Assembly: GCA_947589175.1 (NCBI GenBank)
Contig: CANPZR010000026.1
Location: 1-16,470 of the forward strand
From: an uncultured Lachnospiraceae bacterium
Lineage (GTDB): Bacteria; Bacillota; Clostridia; Lachnospirales; Lachnospiraceae
DNA: 16,470 bases
Reading direction: 5' to 3'
The notes beneath the pieces are model-generated. The model ran no database searches and was not told where the DNA came from. It worked only from the letters and a program-made list of their open reading frames with translations. Shown in pieces: positions 8,827 to 15,134 of this stretch (position 1 is its first letter; every line of letters starts with the position of its first letter). Both the position numbers and the translations under genes were made by a program.

Positions 8827-8833
8827 CCTCCTT
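8827..8833 (-). promoter_or_regulatory. Strong ribosome-binding site of adhesin 2
   Basis: AAGGAGG is read on the minus strand, 7 bases before the ATG at 8819. It fixes the start of the 806-residue protein and suggests efficient translation. Confidence 0.85.
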
Positions 8834-8869
8834 AAAAACTGTTGCGCAAATGAATAACATCGTCCAATT

Positions 8870-8905
8870 GATATTGCCAGGCAGAACAGAGACTGCCCCA
8901 ATATC
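8870..8905 (-). promoter_or_regulatory. 5'-leader hairpin of adhesin 2
   Basis: GATATTG (8870-8876) pairs with CAATATC (8899-8905), and GGCAG (8880-8884) with CTGCC (8893-8897), with a small internal loop between and an 8-base top loop. The predicted start (near 8911) puts the stem within the first few bases of the mRNA, about 50 bases before the start codon. Such placement fits an mRNA-stabilising 5' stem better than a terminator, since no U-run follows. Confidence 0.5.
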
Positions 8906-8917
8906 TTCTTATAAATA

Positions 8918-8946
8918 AGTATACACATTTTTCTCTTCAAAGTAAA
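8918..8946 (-). promoter_or_regulatory. Putative sigma-A promoter of adhesin 2
   Basis: On the minus strand: -35 TTTACT (8946-8941), 17-bp spacer, -10 TATACT (8923-8918). DNA upstream of the -35 is very AT-rich and could act as an UP element. Expected start near 8911, leader about 92 bases. Confidence 0.55.
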
Positions 8947-9045
8947 GTGCATTTTAACAAATATTTCATAAATATTACAACTTTTACATCTACGCTTCTT
9001 ATTATGTATATCGGCTTATTCCTTTGTACATTATATACAAAAAAT

Positions 9046-9134
9046 GCGCAAATGTGCACCGCTGGACGGCAAATGTGCGCCTCTGGACGCAAATGTGCGC
9101 TACCACGCGCAAATGTGCGCCTCTGGCGCACATG
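9046..9134. repeat. Four near-palindromic repeats at 20-21-bp spacing upstream of adhesin 2
   Basis: The core GCGCAAATGTGCGC (arms GCGCA/TGCGC, spacer AATG) occurs at 9046-9059 (one arm changed), 9068-9080, 9087-9100 and 9107-9120. A reversed fragment GCGCACATG follows at 9127-9135. The AAATGTGC cores start at 9050, 9071, 9091 and 9111, i.e. about two helical turns apart. The gaps share CTCTGGA or a variant. The nearest copy is about 100 bp upstream of the adhesin 2 -35 box. It may be an iterated protein-binding site; no function is shown. Confidence 0.75.
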
Positions 9135-9136
9135 GG

Positions 9137-9171
9137 AAAAAGCCCCACGGAACTCTGCTCCGCGGGGCTTT
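9137..9171 (-). terminator. Terminator of the transaldolase-transketolase operon
   Basis: AAAGCCCC (9139-9146) pairs with GGGGCTTT (9164-9171). After one mismatch CGGA (9148-9151) pairs with TCCG (9159-9162) around a 7-base loop. On the minus strand the stem ends in TTTTT. It starts 19 bases after the last stop codon of the operon. Confidence 0.88.
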
Positions 9172-9189
9172 CCTGCTTAATGAAATTCA

Positions 9190-10131
9190 TTATTTCACAA
9201 ACTCTTTGACCTTTGCGTAAATGCCATCCGCATCCAAGCCGTATTTCTTAACCAGCTCGACAGCGGGGCCTGACTCGCCAAATACGTCGTTAATACCAAT
9301 CTTGCAAACAGGGGTTGGCGCCTTCTCGGAGAGAAGGTCGCACACAGCGCTTCCCAGTCCGCCAATCACAGAGTGCTCCTCGACGGTGACAACCTTTCCT
9401 GTCTCCTTGGCTGCGGCAAGAATCAGCTCGTCATCCAGAGGCTTAATCGTGTGGATGTTGATCACCTTGGCGTCAATGCCGTCTGCCGCCAGCTTCTCCG
9501 CTGCCTCTAAGCAGTTGGAAACCGGGAGGCCGGAAGCGACGATCGTCACATCCTTGCCCTCGCGCAGCACAACGCCCTTGCCCAGCTCAAACTTGTAATC
9601 CGGATTGTCGTTGATCACAGGCACAGCCAGTCTTCCAAAACGAAGATAGCATGGGCCGTCATGGAGATAAGCCGCACGGACAGCAGCCTTTGCCTCCACA
9701 TCGTCCGACGGAACAATCACCGTCATACCCGGAATCGTGCGCATCAGCGCCACATCCTCGTTACACTGATGAGTCGCTCCGTCCTCGCCTACGGAAATGC
9801 CGGCGTGGGTGGCTCCGATCTTCACATTCAGATGCGGATAGCCAATGGAGTTGCGGACCTGCTCAAACGCGCGTCCTGCCGCGAACATGGCAAAGGAACT
9901 TGCAAAGGGAACCTTGCCCGTCGTGGCGATGCCCGCCGCGATGCCCATCATGTTGCACTCGGCAATTCCGCAGTCAATGTGCCTGTCCGGGAACGCCTTT
10001 TTGAAAGTACCGGTCTTTGTGGCAGCTGCCAGATCGGCATCCAGCACAACAAGGTTATCAAACTCCGCGCCCAGCTCCGCCAGTGCGTTGCCGTAGCTCT
10101 CGCGAGTTGCAATCTTTTTTACTTCTGACAT
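9190..10131 (-). CDS. Transketolase, C-terminal subunit
   Basis: A 313-residue protein matching the pyrimidine-binding and C-terminal domains of a split transketolase. GIAECNMMGIAAGIA carries the glutamate that activates thiamine diphosphate; SSFAMFAAGRAFEQVRN and GATHAGISVGEDGATHQ follow, with YLRFGR and a C-terminal domain containing VEEHSVIGGLGSAV. With the upstream subunit it would transfer two-carbon ketol units between sugar phosphates (xylulose 5-P, ribose 5-P, erythrose 4-P) in the cytosol. Its ATG overlaps the end of the N-subunit gene by 13 bases, with an AGGTGAG site inside that gene, so the two are probably translationally coupled. The terminator follows directly. Related 1-deoxyxylulose-5-P synthase is unlikely because that enzyme is normally a single longer chain. 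Confidence 0.95.
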   Translation of the reverse strand: MSEVKKIATRESYGNALAELGAEFDNLVVLDADLAAATKTGTFKKAFPDRHIDCGIAECNMMGIAAGIATTGKVPFASSFAMFAAGRAFEQVRNSIGYPHLNVKIGATHAGISVGEDGATHQCNEDVALMRTIPGMTVIVPSDDVEAKAAVRAAYLHDGPCYLRFGRLAVPVINDNPDYKFELGKGVVLREGKDVTIVASGLPVSNCLEAAEKLAADGIDAKVINIHTIKPLDDELILAAAKETGKVVTVEEHSVIGGLGSAVCDLLSEKAPTPVCKIGINDVFGESGPAVELVKKYGLDADGIYAKVKEFVK

Positions 10132-10955
10132 AAAGACTCACCTGCTTTCTTCAAATCTTCCATCGCCTGCGCGTACTGCTCGTCGTTCGGAGCAGTTCCA
10201 TGCCAGCTGACCTGTCCTTCCATGAAGGATACGCCCTTGCCCTTCAACGTCTTCGCGATAATGGCGGTAGGCTGTCCCTTGGTCGCCTTCGCCTCGTCAA
10301 ATGCCGCCTTCAAGGCGTCAAAATCATGGCCGTCCACATTGATTACATGGAAATTAAAGGCCTTGAACTTCTCATCGATTGGATACGGGGAGCAGACCTC
10401 GTCCACCGGCCCGTCAATCTGCAATCCGTTGTTGTCCACAATGGCAACAAAGTTGTCCAGCTTTCTGTGTCCGGCAAACATCGCTGCCTCCCAGACCTGT
10501 CCCTCCTGGATCTCGCCGTCGCCGAGCAGCGTATATACGCGGTAGCTGTCTCCGCTGAGCTTCGCGGAAAGAGCCATGCCCACTGCGGCTGAAATTCCCT
10601 GTCCCAGAGAGCCGCTGGACATATCTACGCCCGGTATGTGCTTCCTGTCCGGATGTCCCTGCAGATAGGAGCCTGTGTGACGCAGCGTCGGCAGGTCCTC
10701 TACCGGGAAAAATCCGCGGTTAGCCAGAACGGAATAGTAACCGGGCGCCGTGTGGCCCTTGCTCAGCACAAAGCGGTCGCGGTCCGGCTTGTCCGGATGC
10801 TCCGGATCGATATTCAGTTCCTCAAAGAAAAGGTAAGTATAAATGTCGGCTGCTGACAGAGAGCCGCCCGGATGGCCGGACTTGGCGCTGTGAACTGCCG
10901 TCACAACACCCTTGCGAACTTCAACAGCCATTTTCTGAAGCTCTAACTTGTTCAT
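10119..10955 (-). CDS. Transketolase, N-terminal subunit
   Basis: A 278-residue thiamine-diphosphate-binding subunit of a split transketolase. SAKSGHPGGSLSAADI, FVLSKGHTAPGYY and the cofactor/metal motif GDGEIQEGQVWEAAM ... VDNNGLQ are visible. I chose the ATG at 10955 (MNKLELQK) because GGAGGG lies 6 bases upstream. The longer in-frame start at 10991 would add twelve residues unlike the family, overlap the transaldolase gene by 20 bases and lack a good site. The gene starts 16 bases after the transaldolase stop and overlaps the C-subunit gene by 13 bases. The two subunits together equal one classical transketolase chain; the split form is common in clostridia and archaea. Confidence 0.95.
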   Translation of the reverse strand: MNKLELQKMAVEVRKGVVTAVHSAKSGHPGGSLSAADIYTYLFFEELNIDPEHPDKPDRDRFVLSKGHTAPGYYSVLANRGFFPVEDLPTLRHTGSYLQGHPDRKHIPGVDMSSGSLGQGISAAVGMALSAKLSGDSYRVYTLLGDGEIQEGQVWEAAMFAGHRKLDNFVAIVDNNGLQIDGPVDEVCSPYPIDEKFKAFNFHVINVDGHDFDALKAAFDEAKATKGQPTAIIAKTLKGKGVSFMEGQVSWHGTAPNDEQYAQAMEDLKKAGESLCQK

Positions 10956-10971
10956 ATTTCCCTCCAATCCA

Positions 10972-11625
10972 TTACTCTCCGAAAACTGCAATATAGTCCT
11001 TCTGGAACTTCGCGATACCGGCGTCTGTCAGAGGATGCTTGGTCATCTGCTCAATTACGCTGTACGGTACGGTAGCGATGTCCGCTCCAGCCAGGGCACA
11101 GTCGGTAACATGGATCGGATTGCGGACGCTGGCAGCGATAATCTCGGTATCCAGGTCATGAACAGCGAAAATCTCAGCGATATCGCGGATCAGATCAATA
11201 CCCGGCTGGGAGATGTCGTCCAGACGTCCCAAAAACGGTGATACGAACGTAGCGCCTGCTCTTGCAGCCAGAAGCGCCTGGTTAGCTGTGAAGATCAGTG
11301 TGACATTGACCTTGATACCCTCACTGGTCAGCACCTTGGTAGCCTTGAGTCCCTCGACTGTCATAGGAATCTTGACAACCATGTTCTCATGGATCTTGGC
11401 AATCTCCCTTCCCTCAGCGATCATGCCCTCGGCGTCTACCGTAGTAGCCTTGACCTCGCCGCTGATCGGTCCGTCCACGATAGAAGCGATCTCCGCGATA
11501 ACCTGGTTGAAATCTCTTCCCTCTTTTGCGATCAGGGACGGGTTGGTCGTAACGCCACAGATAACCCCCATATCATTTGCTTTTCTGATGTCGTCCACAT
11601 TGGCAGTGTCAATAAAAAACTTCAT
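10972..11625 (-). CDS. tal: Transaldolase, small MipB/TalC-type
   Basis: A 217-residue TIM-barrel enzyme of the short transaldolase / fructose-6-phosphate aldolase family. MKFFIDTANVDDIRKAN, GVTTNPSL, then VVKIPMT with the Schiff-base lysine at residue 85, and the SPFLGRLDDI segment are all in family positions. It would move a dihydroxyacetone unit between sedoheptulose 7-P and glyceraldehyde 3-P. Being the first gene of an operon with transketolase favours the transaldolase role over fructose-6-P aldolase, but the two cannot be separated by sequence reading alone. The start at 11625 has an AGGAGGG site. Length is normal for the short family. Confidence 0.95.
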   Translation of the reverse strand: MKFFIDTANVDDIRKANDMGVICGVTTNPSLIAKEGRDFNQVIAEIASIVDGPISGEVKATTVDAEGMIAEGREIAKIHENMVVKIPMTVEGLKATKVLTSEGIKVNVTLIFTANQALLAARAGATFVSPFLGRLDDISQPGIDLIRDIAEIFAVHDLDTEIIAASVRNPIHVTDCALAGADIATVPYSVIEQMTKHPLTDAGIAKFQKDYIAVFGE

Positions 11626-11665
11626 TGCTTTTACCCTCCTAAAAGTAATTTTATATCATGTCTTT

Positions 11666-11695
11666 ATTATACAACTGAACCGCATAGAATCTCAA
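11666..11695 (-). promoter_or_regulatory. Sigma-A promoter of the transaldolase-transketolase operon
   Basis: On the minus strand: -35 TTGAGA (11695-11690), 18-bp spacer, -10 TATAAT (11671-11666), giving a leader of roughly 35 bases to the transaldolase start. No riboswitch-like structure fits in so short a leader. Confidence 0.7.
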
Positions 11696-11734
11696 CTCTT
11701 TTTTTCAAAATGAATCAATTTTTTATTCCCTGGA

Positions 11735-11752
11735 ATTATTCCCCGGAATAAT
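11735..11752 (-). terminator. Weak AT-rich stem-loop at the end of the arylsulfotransferase-like gene
   Basis: ATTATTCC and GGAATAAT are inverted around CC and include the stop codon (TTA at 11736-11738 on the plus strand). The stem is short and AT-rich and the following minus-strand tail has only a delayed A/T run, so termination may be leaky into the transaldolase operon. Confidence 0.3.
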
Positions 11753-13286
11753 AGTTGATTCCGTAGAGAGAGAGCTTCGTCATGCCGTCCAGCGGTTTCC
11801 CATAGGTAAATTCTCTTGTCACCTTGCCCATTTCATCGTACTCGGAGAAAATGCCGGTACCGCAGTTTCCCATAATATAGTGGTTTCCATAGGAATCGAA
11901 CAGGCAGCTTCCCTTCTCGCCCACCGGGTACTGGTGGATGATCTCCGCCTTTTTCTCCTTGGCCACGACTACAAACTTGAGGCCCGTGCCCTTCTTCTTG
12001 TCGTACAGATAGGTGTTGATGTAGTCCTTGTTCCCGTCGGAGCCGCTGACGTCCAGATTCAGCTTGACCCCCTTCAGATCCCACTGGGCCACCGTGTCGT
12101 CCTGCTTTACCTTCTTTTTTAACGGCGTTTTCTTCCACGCCTTCTTATCCCCTAAAATCAGGGATACCTCCGTCCTCGCGCCAGTCAGGGCGTCCAGGCG
12201 CACAAGCCCGGCCGGGGAGACGGCGGACGCGTACAGACGCCCCCCCTCCGCGGACGTGACCGATTCCGCCCGGATTCCCTTTGGAAAAGCGTAGACCTGT
12301 CTTGTCTTGTTGTCTTTCAGAGAGACGGAAACCAGATAATCCCGGCCCTTCTTTGTCACCAGAGCATAGATGTTGTCGTAGCCGTCGTAGCTGAAATCCC
12401 GAATGGGGCCGTAGCCCTTGACCTCTCCCACGCCGGTCACTCTCCCCAGGCCGGATACCCGGGCCACTTTGGCCTCCCCGATCTGGTAGATCAGACTGTC
12501 CCCGTACTGGTACAGGCGGCTTCCATGACCGCCCTCCGTCCGGATTGTCCGGCGGAGCATGCCGGAATTGTCATACAGGTAAATGTTCGGATCCCCCTGG
12601 GGGAACAGCGCAAAGAGGCCGCCCTCGCAGAGCTCCTCGCTCCTCCCTTTCTCATAGGAGAGCTTCAGCGGCATCTCCGTCTTTGGCACGTCGTACTTGA
12701 AGGCCGTGGTCTCCCGCGTGTTTCCCTTGCTGTCTAACATTTCCAGCAGAATGTAATTGGTCTGTCCGGGAACCAGTCCGGTCACGCAAAACTCGTGCAC
12801 ATCCGTGACATTTCCCTCTTTTCCGTTGGCAATATAGCGCACAAAATCCGGCGCCTCATTGTCCTCCACCGTCACCGTATAGCGCACCATCCCCTGATAG
12901 GACGTGGTGAAGTAAAAATAGACGGAACCGGGCATCGTCCCAAAGGGATCCGCCGCGATCACCGGATTTTCAAACGTCGTATTGAGCCTCTTGATAAGCC
13001 GGTCCAGACGCTCCCTGGCCTGATTGGAGTTCGCCACACTGTAGACATGATCCGTGTCAAAATTCAGAATATTTTTATCCGGTCCGGAATTTTTCAGCTC
13101 CACCGCGCTCATATTCAGATCATAGCGGAATACGTTGCCGTCCGCCTGGTCGCTCTGATCGTTCCGGATCCGATCCGCCAGCTCGCTGGAGACGCTTCCC
13201 CGGCCGGACATAAAGAACACCGCGCCGCCGATCAGCGCCGCCATGAGAACGGACGTCAGTATTACAGGTTTAAGTATCTTTTTCAT
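11736..13286 (-). CDS. Exported arylsulfotransferase-like beta-propeller protein, probably catalytically inactive
   Basis: A 516-residue protein with an N-terminal signal anchor (MKKILKPVILTSVLMAALIG...). Residues about 95-210 resemble the N-terminal domain of bacterial arylsulfate sulfotransferases: NPVIAADPFGTMPGSVYFYF, then a beta-sandwich ending GLVPGQTNYILLEMLDSKGN. The rest is rich in short beta-repeats such as YDGYDNIYALVT and FDSYGNHYIMG, as in a beta-propeller. In AssT enzymes, as I recall them, catalytic His residues sit in HHD- and WxHxN-type motifs. The corresponding spots here seem to read PIRDFSYD and KDYINT, so activity is doubtful. It may sense or bind a ligand at the cell surface. 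The gene follows the nuclease gene by 43 bases with no terminator between, so they are probably co-transcribed. Start supported by GGGAG upstream. Family call moderate; lost function is inference. Confidence 0.6.
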   Translation of the reverse strand: MKKILKPVILTSVLMAALIGGAVFFMSGRGSVSSELADRIRNDQSDQADGNVFRYDLNMSAVELKNSGPDKNILNFDTDHVYSVANSNQARERLDRLIKRLNTTFENPVIAADPFGTMPGSVYFYFTTSYQGMVRYTVTVEDNEAPDFVRYIANGKEGNVTDVHEFCVTGLVPGQTNYILLEMLDSKGNTRETTAFKYDVPKTEMPLKLSYEKGRSEELCEGGLFALFPQGDPNIYLYDNSGMLRRTIRTEGGHGSRLYQYGDSLIYQIGEAKVARVSGLGRVTGVGEVKGYGPIRDFSYDGYDNIYALVTKKGRDYLVSVSLKDNKTRQVYAFPKGIRAESVTSAEGGRLYASAVSPAGLVRLDALTGARTEVSLILGDKKAWKKTPLKKKVKQDDTVAQWDLKGVKLNLDVSGSDGNKDYINTYLYDKKKGTGLKFVVVAKEKKAEIIHQYPVGEKGSCLFDSYGNHYIMGNCGTGIFSEYDEMGKVTREFTYGKPLDGMTKLSLYGINYYSGE

Positions 13287-13329
13287 TTCTTCATCTCCCT
13301 ATCGGGTACTTGTCAAAACGCCGTCGCCC

Positions 13330-14931
13330 TTACCGGTCCCACTTGTCGCAGAGAGCCTGGATCTGATCCGCGAACTTGGCGGTCTCCTTGTTGCTCAGCC
13401 CCTCGTTCTTGCGGATGACCGAAATAAGCCTCTGGCCCGCCGTCATCAGGCGCTGGAACATATCGCTCGCCCGCTTCTTGGACGCCTTCTTGCGGACGGC
13501 CACCGGAACCGCTTCTTCCAGAAATTCTCCGGCAATCAGATCGAACACCGTGCCGCTGTAGGGCGCGGACGCAATATAGCCAAAATCCGTCAGTGTCCGC
13601 GTAAATTCCTCGCACACCCGATCCTCTCCGTGAACGACAAACACCCTCTTTGGAGGCCTCTCCGTAAAGCTGTTGATCCATTTCAAAAGGCCGTTTTTGT
13701 CCGCGTGGCCGCTGATTCCGGCAATCTTGACAATCTTTGCCTTCACCTCGATCTGCTCCCCGAACAGCTTCACCGTCTCCGCCCCTTCTAGCAGGGCGCG
13801 CCCCAGCGTCCCGCGCGTCTGATACCCCACGAACACGATCGTGCTCTCCGGCCGCCAGAGGTTGTGCTTCAGATGATGCCGGATGCGCCCGGCCTCGCAC
13901 ATGCCGGAGGCGGACAGGATGACCTTGGGCTGCAGGTCAAAATTGATGGCCTTGCTGTCGTCGCTCGTAATGGAGAGCTTTAATCCGTTGAAACCGATGG
14001 GGTTGATCCCCTTTTCCACAAGCTCCCTCGCCTCGTCGTCAAAGCACTGCTGCACATTTTTCCCGAAAATGCTCGTGGCCTCCACCGCCAGAGGGCTGTC
14101 CACATAGACCTCGAAATCCGGCACGGACTTCACCCGCTCCTGCTCCTTGATCTGCCGCAGGAAATAGAGCATCTCCTGGGTCCTGCCCACCGCGAAGCAG
14201 GGAATCACCACGTTGCCGCCCCGCTTGAACGTATCTTCTATAATATCCGCCAGCTCTCCCACATAGTCCGGCGCCTCCTCCCCGTGGAGCCGGTCGCCGT
14301 AGGTGGACTCCATCACCACATAGTCCGCCGCCTTCGTGTAGACGGGATTGCGCAGAATCGGCTTGTTGGAATTGCCGATGTCGCCGGAGAACACCACCGT
14401 CCTCTCCTCGCCGTCCTCTCTCGCGAACACCTCGATCGAGGAGGAGCCGAGCAGGTGCCCCACGTCCGTAAATCGAATACTCACCTCATCGCTGATCTTT
14501 ATAACCGTATCATAACCGCAGGAAACCAGAAGACGGATAGCTCCCAGCGCGTCCTCCATCGTGTAGAGGGGCTCGTATGCCACCTCGCCGGAGCGCTTCG
14601 CCTTGCGGTTCCGCCACTCCGCCTCGAACTGCTGGATGTGAGCGCTGTCGCGGAGCATGATCTGGCTCAGCTCCACAGTCGCCTTGGTGGCGTACACCTG
14701 TCCTCTGAATCCCCTCGCAAACAGCATGGGGAGCAGCCCCGTGTGGTCGATGTGGGCGTGGGTCAGCAGGATAAAGTCGATTTCTGAGGGATTGACCGGA
14801 ATCTCCTGGTTTTCAAAAAGATCCTCCCCCTGCTCCATGCCGATATCAACGCAGAATTTCTTCTCTCCCACTTCCATGTAATGGCAGCTCCCGGTCACCT
14901 CGTGATCTGCCCCGATAAATTCAAGCTTCAT
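13330..14931 (-). CDS. Beta-CASP metallo-beta-lactamase-fold ribonuclease
   Basis: A 533-residue protein with all metal and beta-CASP motifs in order: HAHIDH (H58, H60, D62, H63), GHLLGS (H159), SGDIG (D184), motif A VVMESTYG (E208), the beta-CASP insert with YVDSPLA and SASGMCEAGRIRHH, motif B SGHAD (H409) and motif C FVVHGED (H434). This pattern matches the CPSF/Ysh1-like bacterial group typified by Thermus TTHA0252, zinc-dependent RNA nucleases of the cytosol. The last 60 residues add a basic KKASKKR stretch and a helical tail. The ATG at 14931 (MKLEFIGADHEV) has GGAGGG 5 bases upstream. The longer start at 15015 is rejected because it would run through the promoter -10 and -35 boxes. RNA target unknown. 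Confidence 0.92.
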   Translation of the reverse strand: MKLEFIGADHEVTGSCHYMEVGEKKFCVDIGMEQGEDLFENQEIPVNPSEIDFILLTHAHIDHTGLLPMLFARGFRGQVYATKATVELSQIMLRDSAHIQQFEAEWRNRKAKRSGEVAYEPLYTMEDALGAIRLLVSCGYDTVIKISDEVSIRFTDVGHLLGSSSIEVFAREDGEERTVVFSGDIGNSNKPILRNPVYTKAADYVVMESTYGDRLHGEEAPDYVGELADIIEDTFKRGGNVVIPCFAVGRTQEMLYFLRQIKEQERVKSVPDFEVYVDSPLAVEATSIFGKNVQQCFDDEARELVEKGINPIGFNGLKLSITSDDSKAINFDLQPKVILSASGMCEAGRIRHHLKHNLWRPESTIVFVGYQTRGTLGRALLEGAETVKLFGEQIEVKAKIVKIAGISGHADKNGLLKWINSFTERPPKRVFVVHGEDRVCEEFTRTLTDFGYIASAPYSGTVFDLIAGEFLEEAVPVAVRKKASKKRASDMFQRLMTAGQRLISVIRKNEGLSNKETAKFADQIQALCDKWDR

Positions 14932-14976
14932 ACGCACCCTCCTGTCACTGTTTTTCCGTCCTGATGTATATATTCC

Positions 14977-15005
14977 ATTATACGTTATTATGTCTTTCCA
15001 GTCAA
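14977..15005 (-). promoter_or_regulatory. Sigma-A promoter of the beta-CASP nuclease gene
   Basis: On the minus strand: -35 TTGACT (15005-15000), 17-bp spacer, -10 TATAAT (14982-14977). Near-consensus. Leader about 40 bases. Confidence 0.82.
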
Positions 15006-15017
15006 TAAATTCCACGG

Positions 15018-15046
15018 TTGAATCTTGCCCGCGCTTTTGCTATAAT
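15018..15046 (+). promoter_or_regulatory. Sigma-A promoter of carbamate kinase, extended -10
   Basis: -35 TTGAAT (15018-15023), 17-bp spacer, -10 TATAAT (15041-15046) preceded by TGC, i.e. an extended -10. Its -35 is only 12 bp from that of the divergent nuclease promoter. The leader of about 80 bases starts with a small hairpin GCGTC-ATGA-GACGC (15056-15069). Confidence 0.82.
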
Positions 15047-15134
15047 CTAAATAGAGCGTCATGAGACGCAGCAGCAGATTCAAACACAGCATACGCGCCG
15101 CAGCCGACACGCCGCGGCAGAAACGAGGGAAGCC

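Larger units (their letters stand above)
8820..9189. other. 370-bp intergenic region between adhesin 2 and the transketolase operon
   Basis: No convincing gene was found. From high to low coordinate on the minus strand it holds the transketolase terminator (9137-9171), a short-spaced near-palindrome array (9046-9134), an inverted repeat TTTGTA/TACAAA (9023-9041), an AT-rich stretch (about 8947-9045), the adhesin 2 promoter (8918-8946), a leader hairpin (8870-8905) and the ribosome-binding site. Small open frames here exist in both directions and are created by the repeats. Confidence 0.8.

Noticed and set aside
9046..9134. CRISPR-like array
   Set aside because: The units are about 14 bp with 6-7-bp similar gaps; CRISPR repeats and spacers are much longer and spacers are unique. 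No cas gene is nearby.
8937..9209. Several 60-85-codon open frames on both strands over the near-palindrome array
   Set aside because: They are produced by the short repeats, read in several frames at once, overlap the transketolase terminator and lack ribosome-binding sites.
10956..10991. Longer start for the transketolase N-subunit
   Set aside because: The extra twelve residues overlap the transaldolase gene and lack a Shine-Dalgarno site, whereas the ATG at 10955 has GGAGGG.
14932..15015. Longer start for the beta-CASP nuclease
   Set aside because: The extension runs through near-consensus -10 and -35 boxes, and the ATG at 14931 has a strong GGAGGG site.
15047..15134. Possible riboswitch in the carbamate kinase leader
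   Set aside because: Only a 5-bp hairpin and a GC-rich GCCGC/GCGGC pair are seen. No known riboswitch core and no terminator or anti-terminator pair was recognised.
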